A stretch of DNA of 64,000 nucleotides from Sanyastnella coralliicola (lineage in GTDB: Bacteria > Bacteroidota > Bacteroidia > Flavobacteriales_D > Sanyastnellaceae), in NCBI RefSeq assembly GCF_030845195.1, contig NZ_CP132543.1:1443501-1507500 (forward strand), read 5' to 3'. The position numbers were made by a program, and so were the translations under genes. Shown one piece after another: positions 17,375-25,451 of the stretch. Under the pieces are notes generated by a model. It ran no database searches. It was given only the letters and a program-made list of their open reading frames with translations, and was not told the DNA's origin. Position 1 is the stretch's first letter; every line of letters begins with the position of its first letter.

Positions 17375-18220
17375 ATGAAATTCGCCTTAACCCTAGCCTT
17401 AGGCTTGCTCTTCTCGATATGTTCTTATTCTCAAGACACGCTGATTGCAAGTCATTTCTTTCAAGGGATTAACTACTTCATGAATTCAGATTACTTGGTA
17501 AATCGCGGTATTCAATCGCTGGAGTCTACGGTTGAGTTGAAGGGAGAGCGATTCGTGATAGAACAGCTGGTCTTCGATTCAAATGGAGAAACCAGCGTTA
17601 TCAAAGATTGGTACGGAAGTAAGGTGTTACTTGACGATAGCTTGATCCTACAGACCTACGACGATACGTTGATTTGTACCCGCTTGAGTAGCGAACTGCT
17701 TGATGTAGAAGGAGATTCCTGTTTTATAACCAGTCGCAAGTGGAAGGAGGGGGGAAAGCACTATTCCGTGGATACATATACTACCCCAAAAGAGCGAAGA
17801 AGGAAGGAAGCGAAATTCGTGGCGATTTTTGGCACCTCCGCTCCCAAATGGGATTACCCAGAGGATTTGAAAATGGGAAAGTGGTTTCCCGATTCTCGAA
17901 CTGAAACTACCGTAACAAGCCGGAAGAGATCGGAAGTGTTTATTGACTTCATCTACAAAGACAATGTCAAGATCGAGATTGAAACAAATCGAAAGGGACG
18001 AATCAAGTCATACATCTATCGAGAAGCTGACTGGGAAATCCAGGTCAAGTTTAACAGTAAGGGAGCCCCGCTAAGTGTCACAAGAAGAGATGAGGATCAC
18101 TCTGTCTTCAATCAACTCGAGTTTCAGTATGAACAAGGAATTCCTGTGAGTTACACGATCTATGATGGATATAGCAAGGAGGTTTCGACCCCCGTGCGAA
18201 TAGAGGTGACGTACTGGTAG
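17375..18220 (+). CDS. Secreted protein of unknown function
   Basis: A 281-residue protein I do not recognise. It has a clear signal peptide (MKFALTLALGLLFSICSYS, then QDTL) and a mature part rich in beta-strand and charged residues, with YIYREADWEIQVKFNSKGAP resembling the repeated MORN/RHS-like 'toxin-antitoxin variant' strands found in many small Bacteroidota periplasmic proteins. No catalytic motif or T9SS tail is seen. Both sides carry heptamer-periodic arrays in the same orientation, ending 28 bp before the start and beginning 4 bp after the stop, so the gene is framed by long imperfect direct repeats. Confidence 0.7.
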   Translation: MKFALTLALGLLFSICSYSQDTLIASHFFQGINYFMNSDYLVNRGIQSLESTVELKGERFVIEQLVFDSNGETSVIKDWYGSKVLLDDSLILQTYDDTLICTRLSSELLDVEGDSCFITSRKWKEGGKHYSVDTYTTPKERRRKEAKFVAIFGTSAPKWDYPEDLKMGKWFPDSRTETTVTSRKRSEVFIDFIYKDNVKIEIETNRKGRIKSYIYREADWEIQVKFNSKGAPLSVTRRDEDHSVFNQLEFQYEQGIPVSYTIYDGYSKEVSTPVRIEVTYW

Positions 18221-18224
18221 AGGG

Positions 18225-18462
18225 TGGACGGTAGACGGTGGACGGTGGACGGTGGAATGCGGAACGCGGAACGCAGAACGCGGTTGAATGTGGAATGCGG
18301 AACGCGGAACGCGGTGATTGGTTCTTGGTTCCTGGTTTTTAGTTCCTGGTTTTTAGTTCTTGGTAGCTGGTTCTTAGTTATCGATTATAGTCTATCGATT
18401 ATCGTTTCTAGACCCTCGACCCTCGACCTTCGACCCTCGACTCTCGTCTCTCGTCTCTAGAC
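18225..18462. repeat. Heptamer-periodic array 2 (34 units)
   Basis: 238 bp made of exactly 34 heptamers in one phase. Units run TGGACGG (x3, plus TAGACGG), TGGAATG, CGGAACG (x2), CAGAACG, ATGCGGA, ACGCGGA, GATTGGT, TCTTGGT, TCCTGGT, TTTTAGT, AGCTGGT, TCTTAGT, TATCGAT, TATAGTC, TCTAGAC, CCTCGAC (x3), TCTCGTC (x2), TCTAGAC. A 78-codon open frame across it is a product of the period-7 repeat and not a gene. The remaining gap to 18578 holds nothing else recognisable. Confidence 0.92.
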
Positions 18463-18578
18463 CAACCCCAGGTTCACAAAACCGAAAAACCCATGCATTC
18501 AACCAAATTCTAACTCCGCTTACTCAGAACGCTGTCTGGCATAATGTTGGGAATACTTTCTTCGTTCTAAAAAGAAAT

Positions 18579-19301
18579 ATGAGTATGACCTTCAACGAAT
18601 GGCGTAAGTGGTTCGAGTTCAATAAGAACTCGATGGACTCTGTCCCTGCCGATTGCTCTCCCGAATTGTCGATGGCTGAACTCGATTTGATCACGCATTC
18701 GATCCAACAATTCCAACGTGGTGAATACAGCGAAGGGAAGAACCTGCTGAAGTTCGCCAAACAGTGGGGGCGGACAGATTATGTAGAAGCGATCAAGGTG
18801 TTTATCCGTGAAGAGCAACGACACGCGATTGTGTTGGGCGAATTCATGAAAGCTGAGGGCATCGAACGCATCTCGGATCATTGGGTGGATGACACCTTTC
18901 GATTTCTTAGAAAGTACCTAGGGCTGGAGAATTCAATCCGCATCCTAGGTGTAGCTGAGATTATTGCGGTGCCGTACTATGCAGCATTACATGACTGCAC
19001 CAATTCACGACGGTTGAAGGCGATTTGCAAGCAGATACTGCGTGATGAACATAAACACCTGCAGTTTCAAGCCGAGACCATTGAGGTCATCGGGAAAGAG
19101 CAAACCATGCTCAGACGTGAAATCGCCAATGTGCTTCAAGCAGTACTTATGCTGGGCACAATCATGATTGTGTGGTTACACCACCGAAGCATCCTGAAGA
19201 AAGGAGGGTATAGCTTCCTGAGATTCTTGAGGGAATGTGTGTCGTTGTTTGTTCGCCTTGTAGGGCAATCGATGGGTGAGCGTACTGTGGCTATGGGTTG
19301 A
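18579..19301 (+). CDS. Ferritin-like diiron protein with C-terminal membrane segment
   Basis: A 240-residue protein predicted to be mostly helical. Two helices carry the E-x-x-x-H type metal motifs of ferritin-like proteins: EEQRHAIVLGEF (~residue 86) and DEHKHLQFQAE (~155), with possible further Glu ligands in EIIAVPYY. Near the C-terminus is a hydrophobic segment (NVLQAVLMLGTIMIVWL, ~185-202), so it may be membrane-anchored. Such proteins can be diiron oxidases, desaturase-like or iron stores; the exact role is unknown. An ATG at 18585 is an alternative start. Confidence 0.65.
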   Translation: MSMTFNEWRKWFEFNKNSMDSVPADCSPELSMAELDLITHSIQQFQRGEYSEGKNLLKFAKQWGRTDYVEAIKVFIREEQRHAIVLGEFMKAEGIERISDHWVDDTFRFLRKYLGLENSIRILGVAEIIAVPYYAALHDCTNSRRLKAICKQILRDEHKHLQFQAETIEVIGKEQTMLRREIANVLQAVLMLGTIMIVWLHHRSILKKGGYSFLRFLRECVSLFVRLVGQSMGERTVAMG

Positions 19302-19384
19302 TCAATCCTGAATTCCAAGGTTGACATGTGATCCATTCGGAACTTCGTTTGAATCTCCTTATTTTCGACTACCTGCTGACGATT

Positions 19385-21316
19385 ATGAGAAGATTGAAAC
19401 CTGCTGTCTTGATGGTTCTGGCCGCCATCGCATTATTCCTGGCGTCATTCCGCGCTAGCGAAAAACCACAATACCATAACTCTGGTGAATTAAAGCAGTT
19501 CCAAGAACTGAGTGATAGCTTACCTGATTCGTTCAATGGTTTGTTTGCTACTTCTGGAGCTTGTGTGAATTGCCATGGGAGTGATCCGGATGGAATAGCG
19601 AGTGTCACGCCCTTTGGTGAGGATGTGAATGTGGTTGATTCATGGCGCTCGAGCATGATGGCCAATTCAGCTAAAGATCCTTACTGGCAGGCGAAGATGC
19701 GCCAAGAAATGATGACCAATCCAGGTCACGCTGAAGACATTGGGAACTTCTGTACCAAGTGTCACGCACCTCTCGGTCGTCATGCCATGGAATACACCGG
19801 TGTTGAATCTTACACCTTTGAACACCTTCTTACAGACACTGCCGGAATGGACGGTGTATCCTGTGTGGCATGTCATCAGCAGACCACAGAAAACTTAGGA
19901 AACGAAAACAGCGGCAACCTGCATTTTGCAGATGAGCAGGTCGCTTATGGTCCCTTTGAATCTCCTTTGGTGAGCCCAATGGCGTTGAATAGCGGTTATG
20001 AGCCGGTGTATAGCGAGCATATCAAAGACGCTGGCATTTGTGCTAGCTGCCATACGCTGGTCACTGGAACAGTTGACCTAGATGGCAACTCAACCGGTGA
20101 GACCTTCGTTGAGCAAGCAACGTATCATGAATGGCTCAATAGTAGCTATGGTGAAGATGATTTGAATGTCACTTGCCAGAGCTGTCACATGCCAAGCCTT
20201 GGAAACAAGCAACCAATTATTCTCGCTGCAGGCTATGATACGCCGCCACGTGCGCCTTTTGCTGAGCATGAGTTTGCCGGAGCCAACAAGTTGATGCTCG
20301 AAATCATGAAAGACAATAGAGATACGCTTGATATCTCTGCTACTGAAGCTGATTACGATGCAACGATTGCTGCGACCTTAGAGATGCTCCAGCAACAGTC
20401 ATTGGACATGGAGCTGTTTGAAGTTTCGCGTGACGAGCAAATGATTGCATTTGATGTAGAGCTTGAAAATCGTGCCGGACATAAATTCCCAAGTGGTTAC
20501 CCTGCGCGTAGATTGTTTGTACAGACTACGGTTTACGATGACTTAGCAAATACGGTGATTTGGCAGTCAGGGGAGTGGGATGAAGACTTCTACCTTCTAG
20601 ATGAAGACGAGAACTTCGAACCACATTATGATCTCATTACCAATGAAGACCAGGTTCAGATCTATGAAATGGTCATGGCAGATGTAAACGGAGATCCTAC
20701 TACGGTTCTTGAACGCGCAGATGACTATTTGAAAGACAACCGTTTGGTGCCTCTGGGCTTTACCACTGAGCATGAGGTTTACGATACGACTTTAGTAGTT
20801 GGAGACGCACTCACAGATCTAGATTTCAACCAAGACGAATTAGGTTTCCAAGGAACTGGGGGTGACAATATTCATTACCAAGTTGACATGTCGGCAAACC
20901 CTGAATTGGCAATTCGTGTGGAGGTGAAGGTGTACTACCAGAGTATTCCTCCAAAGTGGACTGAAGAGCTGTTCGCTTGGGACGATCCGCTAATCAATCA
21001 TTTTGAATCGATGTATGAGGCCGCCGATAAAACGCCTGTTTTGATTGAAGAATCATCGTTCATCAGCACGTATGTAAGCGTTGATGAAGAGATAATAGAG
21101 GCTCCTTCGGTTTTTGTCAATTCGTATGGTCAGTTGACTTATTCGGCACCTAACGGTGGAACGCTAACGCTTTACACCTTAGGAGGTAGACTCGTGCATC
21201 AAGAGAAGCAACTATTATTGAATTCGTCGTTGGAATTGCAATTGTCGTCAGGTGTTTATGTGACGATCATCGAAACCAGCGATGGCCAATTCATTGATAA
21301 AGTGTACATTCCATAA
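19385..21316 (+). CDS. Pentahaem cytochrome c with T9SS-type tail
   Basis: A 643-residue secreted protein. Signal peptide from the ATG at 19385 (MRRLKPAVLMVLAAIALFLASF). Five CXXCH motifs are visible: CVNCH, CTKCH, CVACH, CASCH and CQSCH, all within residues ~40-275, in a cytochrome c-554-like domain. A middle beta-rich domain follows (ENRAGHKFPSGYPARRLFV), and residues ~575-643 look like a T9SS sorting domain (LTLYTLGGRLVHQEK ... GVYVTIIETSDGQF). The combination suggests a surface or extracellular electron-transfer protein; its partners are unknown. The next gene, another T9SS cargo, starts 67 bp downstream. Confidence 0.8.
   Translation: MRRLKPAVLMVLAAIALFLASFRASEKPQYHNSGELKQFQELSDSLPDSFNGLFATSGACVNCHGSDPDGIASVTPFGEDVNVVDSWRSSMMANSAKDPYWQAKMRQEMMTNPGHAEDIGNFCTKCHAPLGRHAMEYTGVESYTFEHLLTDTAGMDGVSCVACHQQTTENLGNENSGNLHFADEQVAYGPFESPLVSPMALNSGYEPVYSEHIKDAGICASCHTLVTGTVDLDGNSTGETFVEQATYHEWLNSSYGEDDLNVTCQSCHMPSLGNKQPIILAAGYDTPPRAPFAEHEFAGANKLMLEIMKDNRDTLDISATEADYDATIAATLEMLQQQSLDMELFEVSRDEQMIAFDVELENRAGHKFPSGYPARRLFVQTTVYDDLANTVIWQSGEWDEDFYLLDEDENFEPHYDLITNEDQVQIYEMVMADVNGDPTTVLERADDYLKDNRLVPLGFTTEHEVYDTTLVVGDALTDLDFNQDELGFQGTGGDNIHYQVDMSANPELAIRVEVKVYYQSIPPKWTEELFAWDDPLINHFESMYEAADKTPVLIEESSFISTYVSVDEEIIEAPSVFVNSYGQLTYSAPNGGTLTLYTLGGRLVHQEKQLLLNSSLELQLSSGVYVTIIETSDGQFIDKVYIP
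19448..19460 (+). repeat. Dispersed 13-mer, exact copy
   Basis: Exact copy at the signal-peptide end of the pentahaem cytochrome, read as Phe-Arg-Ala-Ser; followed by four A bases after G. Confidence 0.9.
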
Positions 21317-21383
21317 TTCAGATAAAAGAGAACCTTGTGCTATCCTGGAAATAGCACGCCAATTAACATCAAAATCACGCCTT

Positions 21384-24122
21384 ATGAAGCGATTTTACAA
21401 ACCTGCAATGGTAGCGCTGATGATGGCAATCGGGTCGTTCGCGACAGCTCAGGTGAGCTTTACGAACATGAACTCATTGCTACAATCAACAGCTGACTTT
21501 AGTGTAGAAGATTGCGCCGTGGATATGAACGGTGACAAACTCGACGATGTCGTTCGAGTAACCTACAACGGTATTTACATCGATTACCAGCAAGAAGACG
21601 GAACCTTCGTTGGAGAGTACTTCCCAATGACGATTCAAAACCCTCCAACTTGGAGTATTGCTGCCGCAGACATCGATGAGAACGGTCACACTGACCTTTT
21701 ATTCGGAAACGGATCTCGCGTTTCTTTCTGTTACGCTAATGATGACGGAACAGCTTACACAGAAGATGCTCACCCAGAGTACATCTTCTCTCAGCGTTCT
21801 ACATTCTCTGATATCGATAACGATGGTAACCTCGATGCCTTCGTTTGTCACGATGTGGATCAGTCACACCCATACCGCAACGATGGTAATGGTAACTTGA
21901 TCCTTGATCAGTCATTGATCGAGACGCTTGACGTAGGAGGTAACTACGCAGCGATCTGGGTTGACTACGACAACGATTGGGATTGTGACCTTTACATCAC
22001 AAAGTGTCGTGGTGGTGCAGCTGTAGGTGATCCACAGCGTATCAACCTTCTTTACCGTAACAACGGAGATGGAACATTCTCTGAAGTAGGTGAGGAAGCA
22101 AACATGAACGACGGCGATCAAAGCTGGACAACAGTATTCGAAGATTTCGATAACGACGGTGACTTTGATGCTTTCACGGTAAACCACTCATGGGCTAACC
22201 GCTTCATGGAGAACAACGGTGACGGTACTTTCACTGACATCATCGGTACAACTGGAATCAACGCAAACGATCTAGGAGCTTGGAACTGTGATGCAGCTGA
22301 CTTCGATAACAATGGATTCGTTGACATCTTCTCTGAAATGGGAACTGAGCTTTACCTAAACAACGGTGATGGTACGTTCTCAGCACAAGACCTAGGATTC
22401 GATAGCGGTGGTATCGCCGACTTGAACAACGATGGTTTCCTTGATGTACAGAATGGAAACAACATGTGGATCAACGACGGAAACGATAACAACTGGGTGA
22501 AGTTCAACCTTGAAGGAATCGTATCTAATAAGTCTGCTATCGGTGCACGCATTGAGATCTACGGTGATTGGGGAATCCAAATCCGCGAGGTACGTTCTGG
22601 TGAGTCATTCTCTCCAATGGGAACGTTGACAGCACACTTCGGACTTGGTACCGCAACTGAAATTGATGAAGTGGTGATCAAGTGGCCGAGCGGTGTCATC
22701 ACTAGCCTTGACAACATCGACATCAACTCGAACAACACGCTAGTAGAAGCAGAGTGTATCACTGATCCAAACGAGATCACTGTGAACGGTATCTTGACAA
22801 TCTGTCCAGGTGAAACAGTAGAGCTTGTGGCTGACGCAGGTTCAAGCTACACTTGGTCAACTGGTGCAGATACGCAGTCTATCGAAGTTGGAGAGTCAGG
22901 AAACTACAGCGTAGTGATCTGGGAAGACGAATGTGCTTCTATCTCAAATACAGTTACGGTTGAAGTGATTACAGAAGAAGTTCCTTCAATTTCACTTGAC
23001 GGAGACGATGTTGTTTGTGAAGGAACAGAAGTTTACCTCACTGCAAGCATTGGTAGCGGTTACGAGTGGAGCAACGGAGCGACAGATCAGACAATCGTTG
23101 TAACCGAGTCAGGTGAGTACTTCGTGACGATCGACGGACTATGTGAAAACGTAGAGTTGACTTCTGAAGCAATTGAAATCACGATCCTTGATGGAGCAGA
23201 TATGCCAGTTGCAGAGGATGTAACACTTCCAGAACCAAACGTTGCTATGTTGAGTGCAACAGGAGATAACCTACTATGGTACGCTTCTGAAGACGCAACA
23301 GAGCCTGTAGGTGAAGGTCCAAGCTTTACAACTGAGTTTGTGAATGATCAAGTAAGTTACTGGGTTGAAGCCAACGTTATCTACGGTGGTGGAGAAGAAG
23401 AAGGTGGTAAAGAAGATAACTCTGGTGGCGGTGGTCTACCATCAACTGGAGCTTACAGCTACTTCGATGCCTTTGAAGCATTCACAATCAACAGCGTGCG
23501 TGTATACGTTCCAGAAGAAGCAGGAGCTGGTGTACGTACTGTTCAACTGTTCGACGGAAACGGTGCGATGTTGCAAGAAGCAACATTTGACCTAACAGTA
23601 GGAGAGCAGGTAATCGATCTAAACTTCGATGTAGAAATCGGTAACCAGTACTCACTACGTTGTCCTGAAAACAACCTATTCCGTAACAGTGGAGGTGTAA
23701 ATTACCCTTACGCAATCGGTACAGTTGGTTCTATCACAGATTCATTCTACGGAGGTAGCTACTACTACTACTTCTATGACTGGCAAGTAGAGAAGGCATC
23801 AGTAATGTGTCCTTCTGACCGCGTTGAAGTTATTGCTTCTGTAGTAAGCGTGAACGATGTGGAGGCTTTGAGCTCATTCAACATGTTCCCGAACCCAACG
23901 AACGGAGTATTGAACGTAAACATGGAGCTAAAAGAAGTGGCTCCTGTGAATGTGCAGATTCTTGACATCACTGGTAAGCAGGTATTCTCAGCACAATGGA
24001 ATACAGGTGCTCGCGCAGTGAACAACTCAATTGATCTTTCAGAATTGGCGGCTGGTGTATACCAGTTCTCAATCGAGATCAACGGTGAGCGTATGACAGA
24101 GAAATTGGTAATCGAGCGCTAG
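21384..24122 (+). CDS. FG-GAP/ASPIC-UnbV surface protein with T9SS sorting domain
   Basis: A 912-residue secreted protein. The signal peptide starts at the ATG at 21384 (MKRFYKPAMVALMMAIGSFATAQ). Residues ~25-385 hold VCBS/FG-GAP repeats with Ca-binding-like loops (DIDENGHTDLLFGNG, DIDNDGNLDAF, DFDNDGDFDAF, DFDNNGFVDIF). An ASPIC/UnbV domain follows (~390-455, GARIEIYGDWGIQIREVRSG). Two PKD/Ig-like segments (TICPGETVELVADAGSSYTWS) precede a glycine-rich linker and a type A T9SS domain at the C-terminus (MFPNPTNGVLNVNMELK ... TEKLVIER). It is probably displayed on the surface as an adhesin or carbohydrate-related protein. Confidence 0.85.
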   Translation: MKRFYKPAMVALMMAIGSFATAQVSFTNMNSLLQSTADFSVEDCAVDMNGDKLDDVVRVTYNGIYIDYQQEDGTFVGEYFPMTIQNPPTWSIAAADIDENGHTDLLFGNGSRVSFCYANDDGTAYTEDAHPEYIFSQRSTFSDIDNDGNLDAFVCHDVDQSHPYRNDGNGNLILDQSLIETLDVGGNYAAIWVDYDNDWDCDLYITKCRGGAAVGDPQRINLLYRNNGDGTFSEVGEEANMNDGDQSWTTVFEDFDNDGDFDAFTVNHSWANRFMENNGDGTFTDIIGTTGINANDLGAWNCDAADFDNNGFVDIFSEMGTELYLNNGDGTFSAQDLGFDSGGIADLNNDGFLDVQNGNNMWINDGNDNNWVKFNLEGIVSNKSAIGARIEIYGDWGIQIREVRSGESFSPMGTLTAHFGLGTATEIDEVVIKWPSGVITSLDNIDINSNNTLVEAECITDPNEITVNGILTICPGETVELVADAGSSYTWSTGADTQSIEVGESGNYSVVIWEDECASISNTVTVEVITEEVPSISLDGDDVVCEGTEVYLTASIGSGYEWSNGATDQTIVVTESGEYFVTIDGLCENVELTSEAIEITILDGADMPVAEDVTLPEPNVAMLSATGDNLLWYASEDATEPVGEGPSFTTEFVNDQVSYWVEANVIYGGGEEEGGKEDNSGGGGLPSTGAYSYFDAFEAFTINSVRVYVPEEAGAGVRTVQLFDGNGAMLQEATFDLTVGEQVIDLNFDVEIGNQYSLRCPENNLFRNSGGVNYPYAIGTVGSITDSFYGGSYYYYFYDWQVEKASVMCPSDRVEVIASVVSVNDVEALSSFNMFPNPTNGVLNVNMELKEVAPVNVQILDITGKQVFSAQWNTGARAVNNSIDLSELAAGVYQFSIEINGERMTEKLVIER

Positions 24123-24144
24123 TTCGAAACCATCGATATAGTAG

Positions 24145-24174
24145 AAGCCTCGGAGATTTCTCCGGGGCTTTTTT
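24145..24174 (+). terminator. Rho-independent terminator
   Basis: AAGCCTCGGAG, loop ATTT, CTCCGGGGCTT followed by TTTT: an 11-bp stem with one G-U pair. It ends the FG-GAP gene and runs into the stop codon of the convergent LysR gene. Confidence 0.9.
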
Positions 24175-25084
24175 AGTTTGACCAGCTAAAGTACTCCTTG
24201 GTGATCGCTTCTTTGTTCTCTTCGAGATAGCTAATGAGTGCTTCATCAGCAGGAGTGAGGCGCTTGCTCTTGTTGTAGATTAAGTTCCAAGTGGTGATAA
24301 TCGGAAGGCCTTGCATAGGGAATACATGCATGCTTTTTAAGCTGAGCTCGTTGCGTAGTCCGATTAGCGGCATGATGGAGAACCCAATACCAGCATTTAC
24401 AGCCTGTTTTACCGCTTCATTCGAAACCAACTCCATGGATTTACTTGGGGAAATCTTCTTCTTCGCCAAATAGTCTTCCATGGCGTTTCGAGTTGCGGAA
24501 CCTTCTTCGCGGTAGATCAAGGTGAGATCATTTAACTTACTCTTCGTGAGTTTCATGTCAGCATACTTCGAAGAACCTACCATGATTAGCCGGTTCTCCA
24601 TTAATTCTACGGCCTCAACGGGAGTGTCTTCTGGCAGAACCGATACAAGGTAGAAGTCGCTTCTGTTATTATTCAAGTTCTCGATCACTTGGTTCTTGTT
24701 CGAAACATCAATCGATATCTCAACTCCTGGATACTTCTTCATGAATCCTTGAAGGAAATAGGGGATAACGTACTTGCCGGTAGAAACAATCGAGATCTTG
24801 ATTTCTCCTGTTAAGATGCCTTTATATGAATTGACCGTTGCCTTAATTCCATCGGCTTCTTTCAAGATTTTTTTACTCACTTCAGCAATCTCTTGTCCGA
24901 AATCGGTGATGTAAAGTTGCCTTCCAATGACCTCAGTTAAGGGAATTTCGAACTGATCTTGAAGCCTTTTGAGCTGAATTGATACCGCGGGTTGTGTTAA
25001 ATGCAAATCTTCTGAAGCCCGCGTTATACTTCGATGTTCGACAATCTTGAGGAAGATTCTGAGCTGGTGTAAGGTGTAGTTCAT
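24173..25084 (-). CDS. LysR-family transcriptional regulator
   Basis: A 303-residue regulator. The N-terminal winged helix-turn-helix (residues ~1-60) has the LysR signature LRIFLKIVEHRSITRASEDLHLTQPAVSIQLKRLQ, and residues ~90-300 form the periplasmic-binding-like effector domain. It is transcribed away from the small-protein/sbtA pair, the usual layout for a LysR regulator and its target. By analogy with CbbR/CmpR-type regulators of inorganic carbon genes it may control sbtA; that is inference from position. Confidence 0.9.
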   Translation of the reverse strand: MNYTLHQLRIFLKIVEHRSITRASEDLHLTQPAVSIQLKRLQDQFEIPLTEVIGRQLYITDFGQEIAEVSKKILKEADGIKATVNSYKGILTGEIKISIVSTGKYVIPYFLQGFMKKYPGVEISIDVSNKNQVIENLNNNRSDFYLVSVLPEDTPVEAVELMENRLIMVGSSKYADMKLTKSKLNDLTLIYREEGSATRNAMEDYLAKKKISPSKSMELVSNEAVKQAVNAGIGFSIMPLIGLRNELSLKSMHVFPMQGLPIITTWNLIYNKSKRLTPADEALISYLEENKEAITKEYFSWSN

Positions 25085-25089
25085 TTACG

Positions 25090-25108
25090 ATTGTATATCC
25101 ATTGTATA
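25090..25108. promoter_or_regulatory. Direct repeat in the LysR-sbtA divergent region
   Basis: ATTGTATA occurs at 25090-25097 and 25101-25108, 11 bp apart, in the 89-bp divergent gap. This could be a LysR operator; no firm consensus is available. Downstream, GAACTTTG (25144-25151) is a near match to the -7 box TAnnTTTG for the rightward genes. Confidence 0.35.
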
Positions 25109-25173
25109 ATAAGATTAAATAAAAATCAATGGATTTTGTTCTTGAACTTTGCGGAAACAAAACGCATAATCGT

Positions 25174-25443
25174 ATGACGATCACACTCAACAGCCCAGCG
25201 AAGCATCAGCTTGCATCAAGCGCGAACGCGGCAACCGAAGACAAGGCTCTAGCGAAGCGTATCTTCGAAGAAGTAATGCAGAAGAAGTGCGAATACGACA
25301 CTGCAGAGTGCATTTGGACGGATGACAACACCGTAGAAATTACAGGATTATCAGGCCCAGCGGTTCACCGCTTTATCCTAGAGCTAGAAAAGAACGGTAA
25401 GGACGTTTCTTTCGAACGCAAAATGGTCATTCGCATCTCCTAA
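25174..25443 (+). CDS. Small protein of unknown function next to sbtA
   Basis: An 89-residue soluble protein, not recognised. The ATG at 25174 (MTITLNSPAKHQLASSANAA) is preferred over an upstream in-frame ATG at 25129 that would contain the putative promoter. The body has a helix (EDKALAKRIFEEVMQKK) followed by beta-like segments (ECIWTDDNTVEITGLSG, VHRFILELEKNGKDV). It precedes sbtA by 8 bp, so the two are probably translated from one message. Cyanobacterial SbtA is controlled by a PII-like partner, SbtB, from the neighbouring gene; this protein is shorter and shows no PII signature. Confidence 0.7.
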   Translation: MTITLNSPAKHQLASSANAATEDKALAKRIFEEVMQKKCEYDTAECIWTDDNTVEITGLSGPAVHRFILELEKNGKDVSFERKMVIRIS

Positions 25444-25451
25444 GCTTCGGA

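Noticed and set aside
18224-18460. A 78-codon open frame rich in repeated residues
   Set aside because: It is created by the 7-bp periodic array, has no ribosome-binding or family features and begins directly after a stop codon in the repeat.
21282-21383. An upstream extension of the FG-GAP protein overlapping the cytochrome gene
   Set aside because: The ATG at 21384 starts a proper signal peptide; the extension is an accidental open frame.
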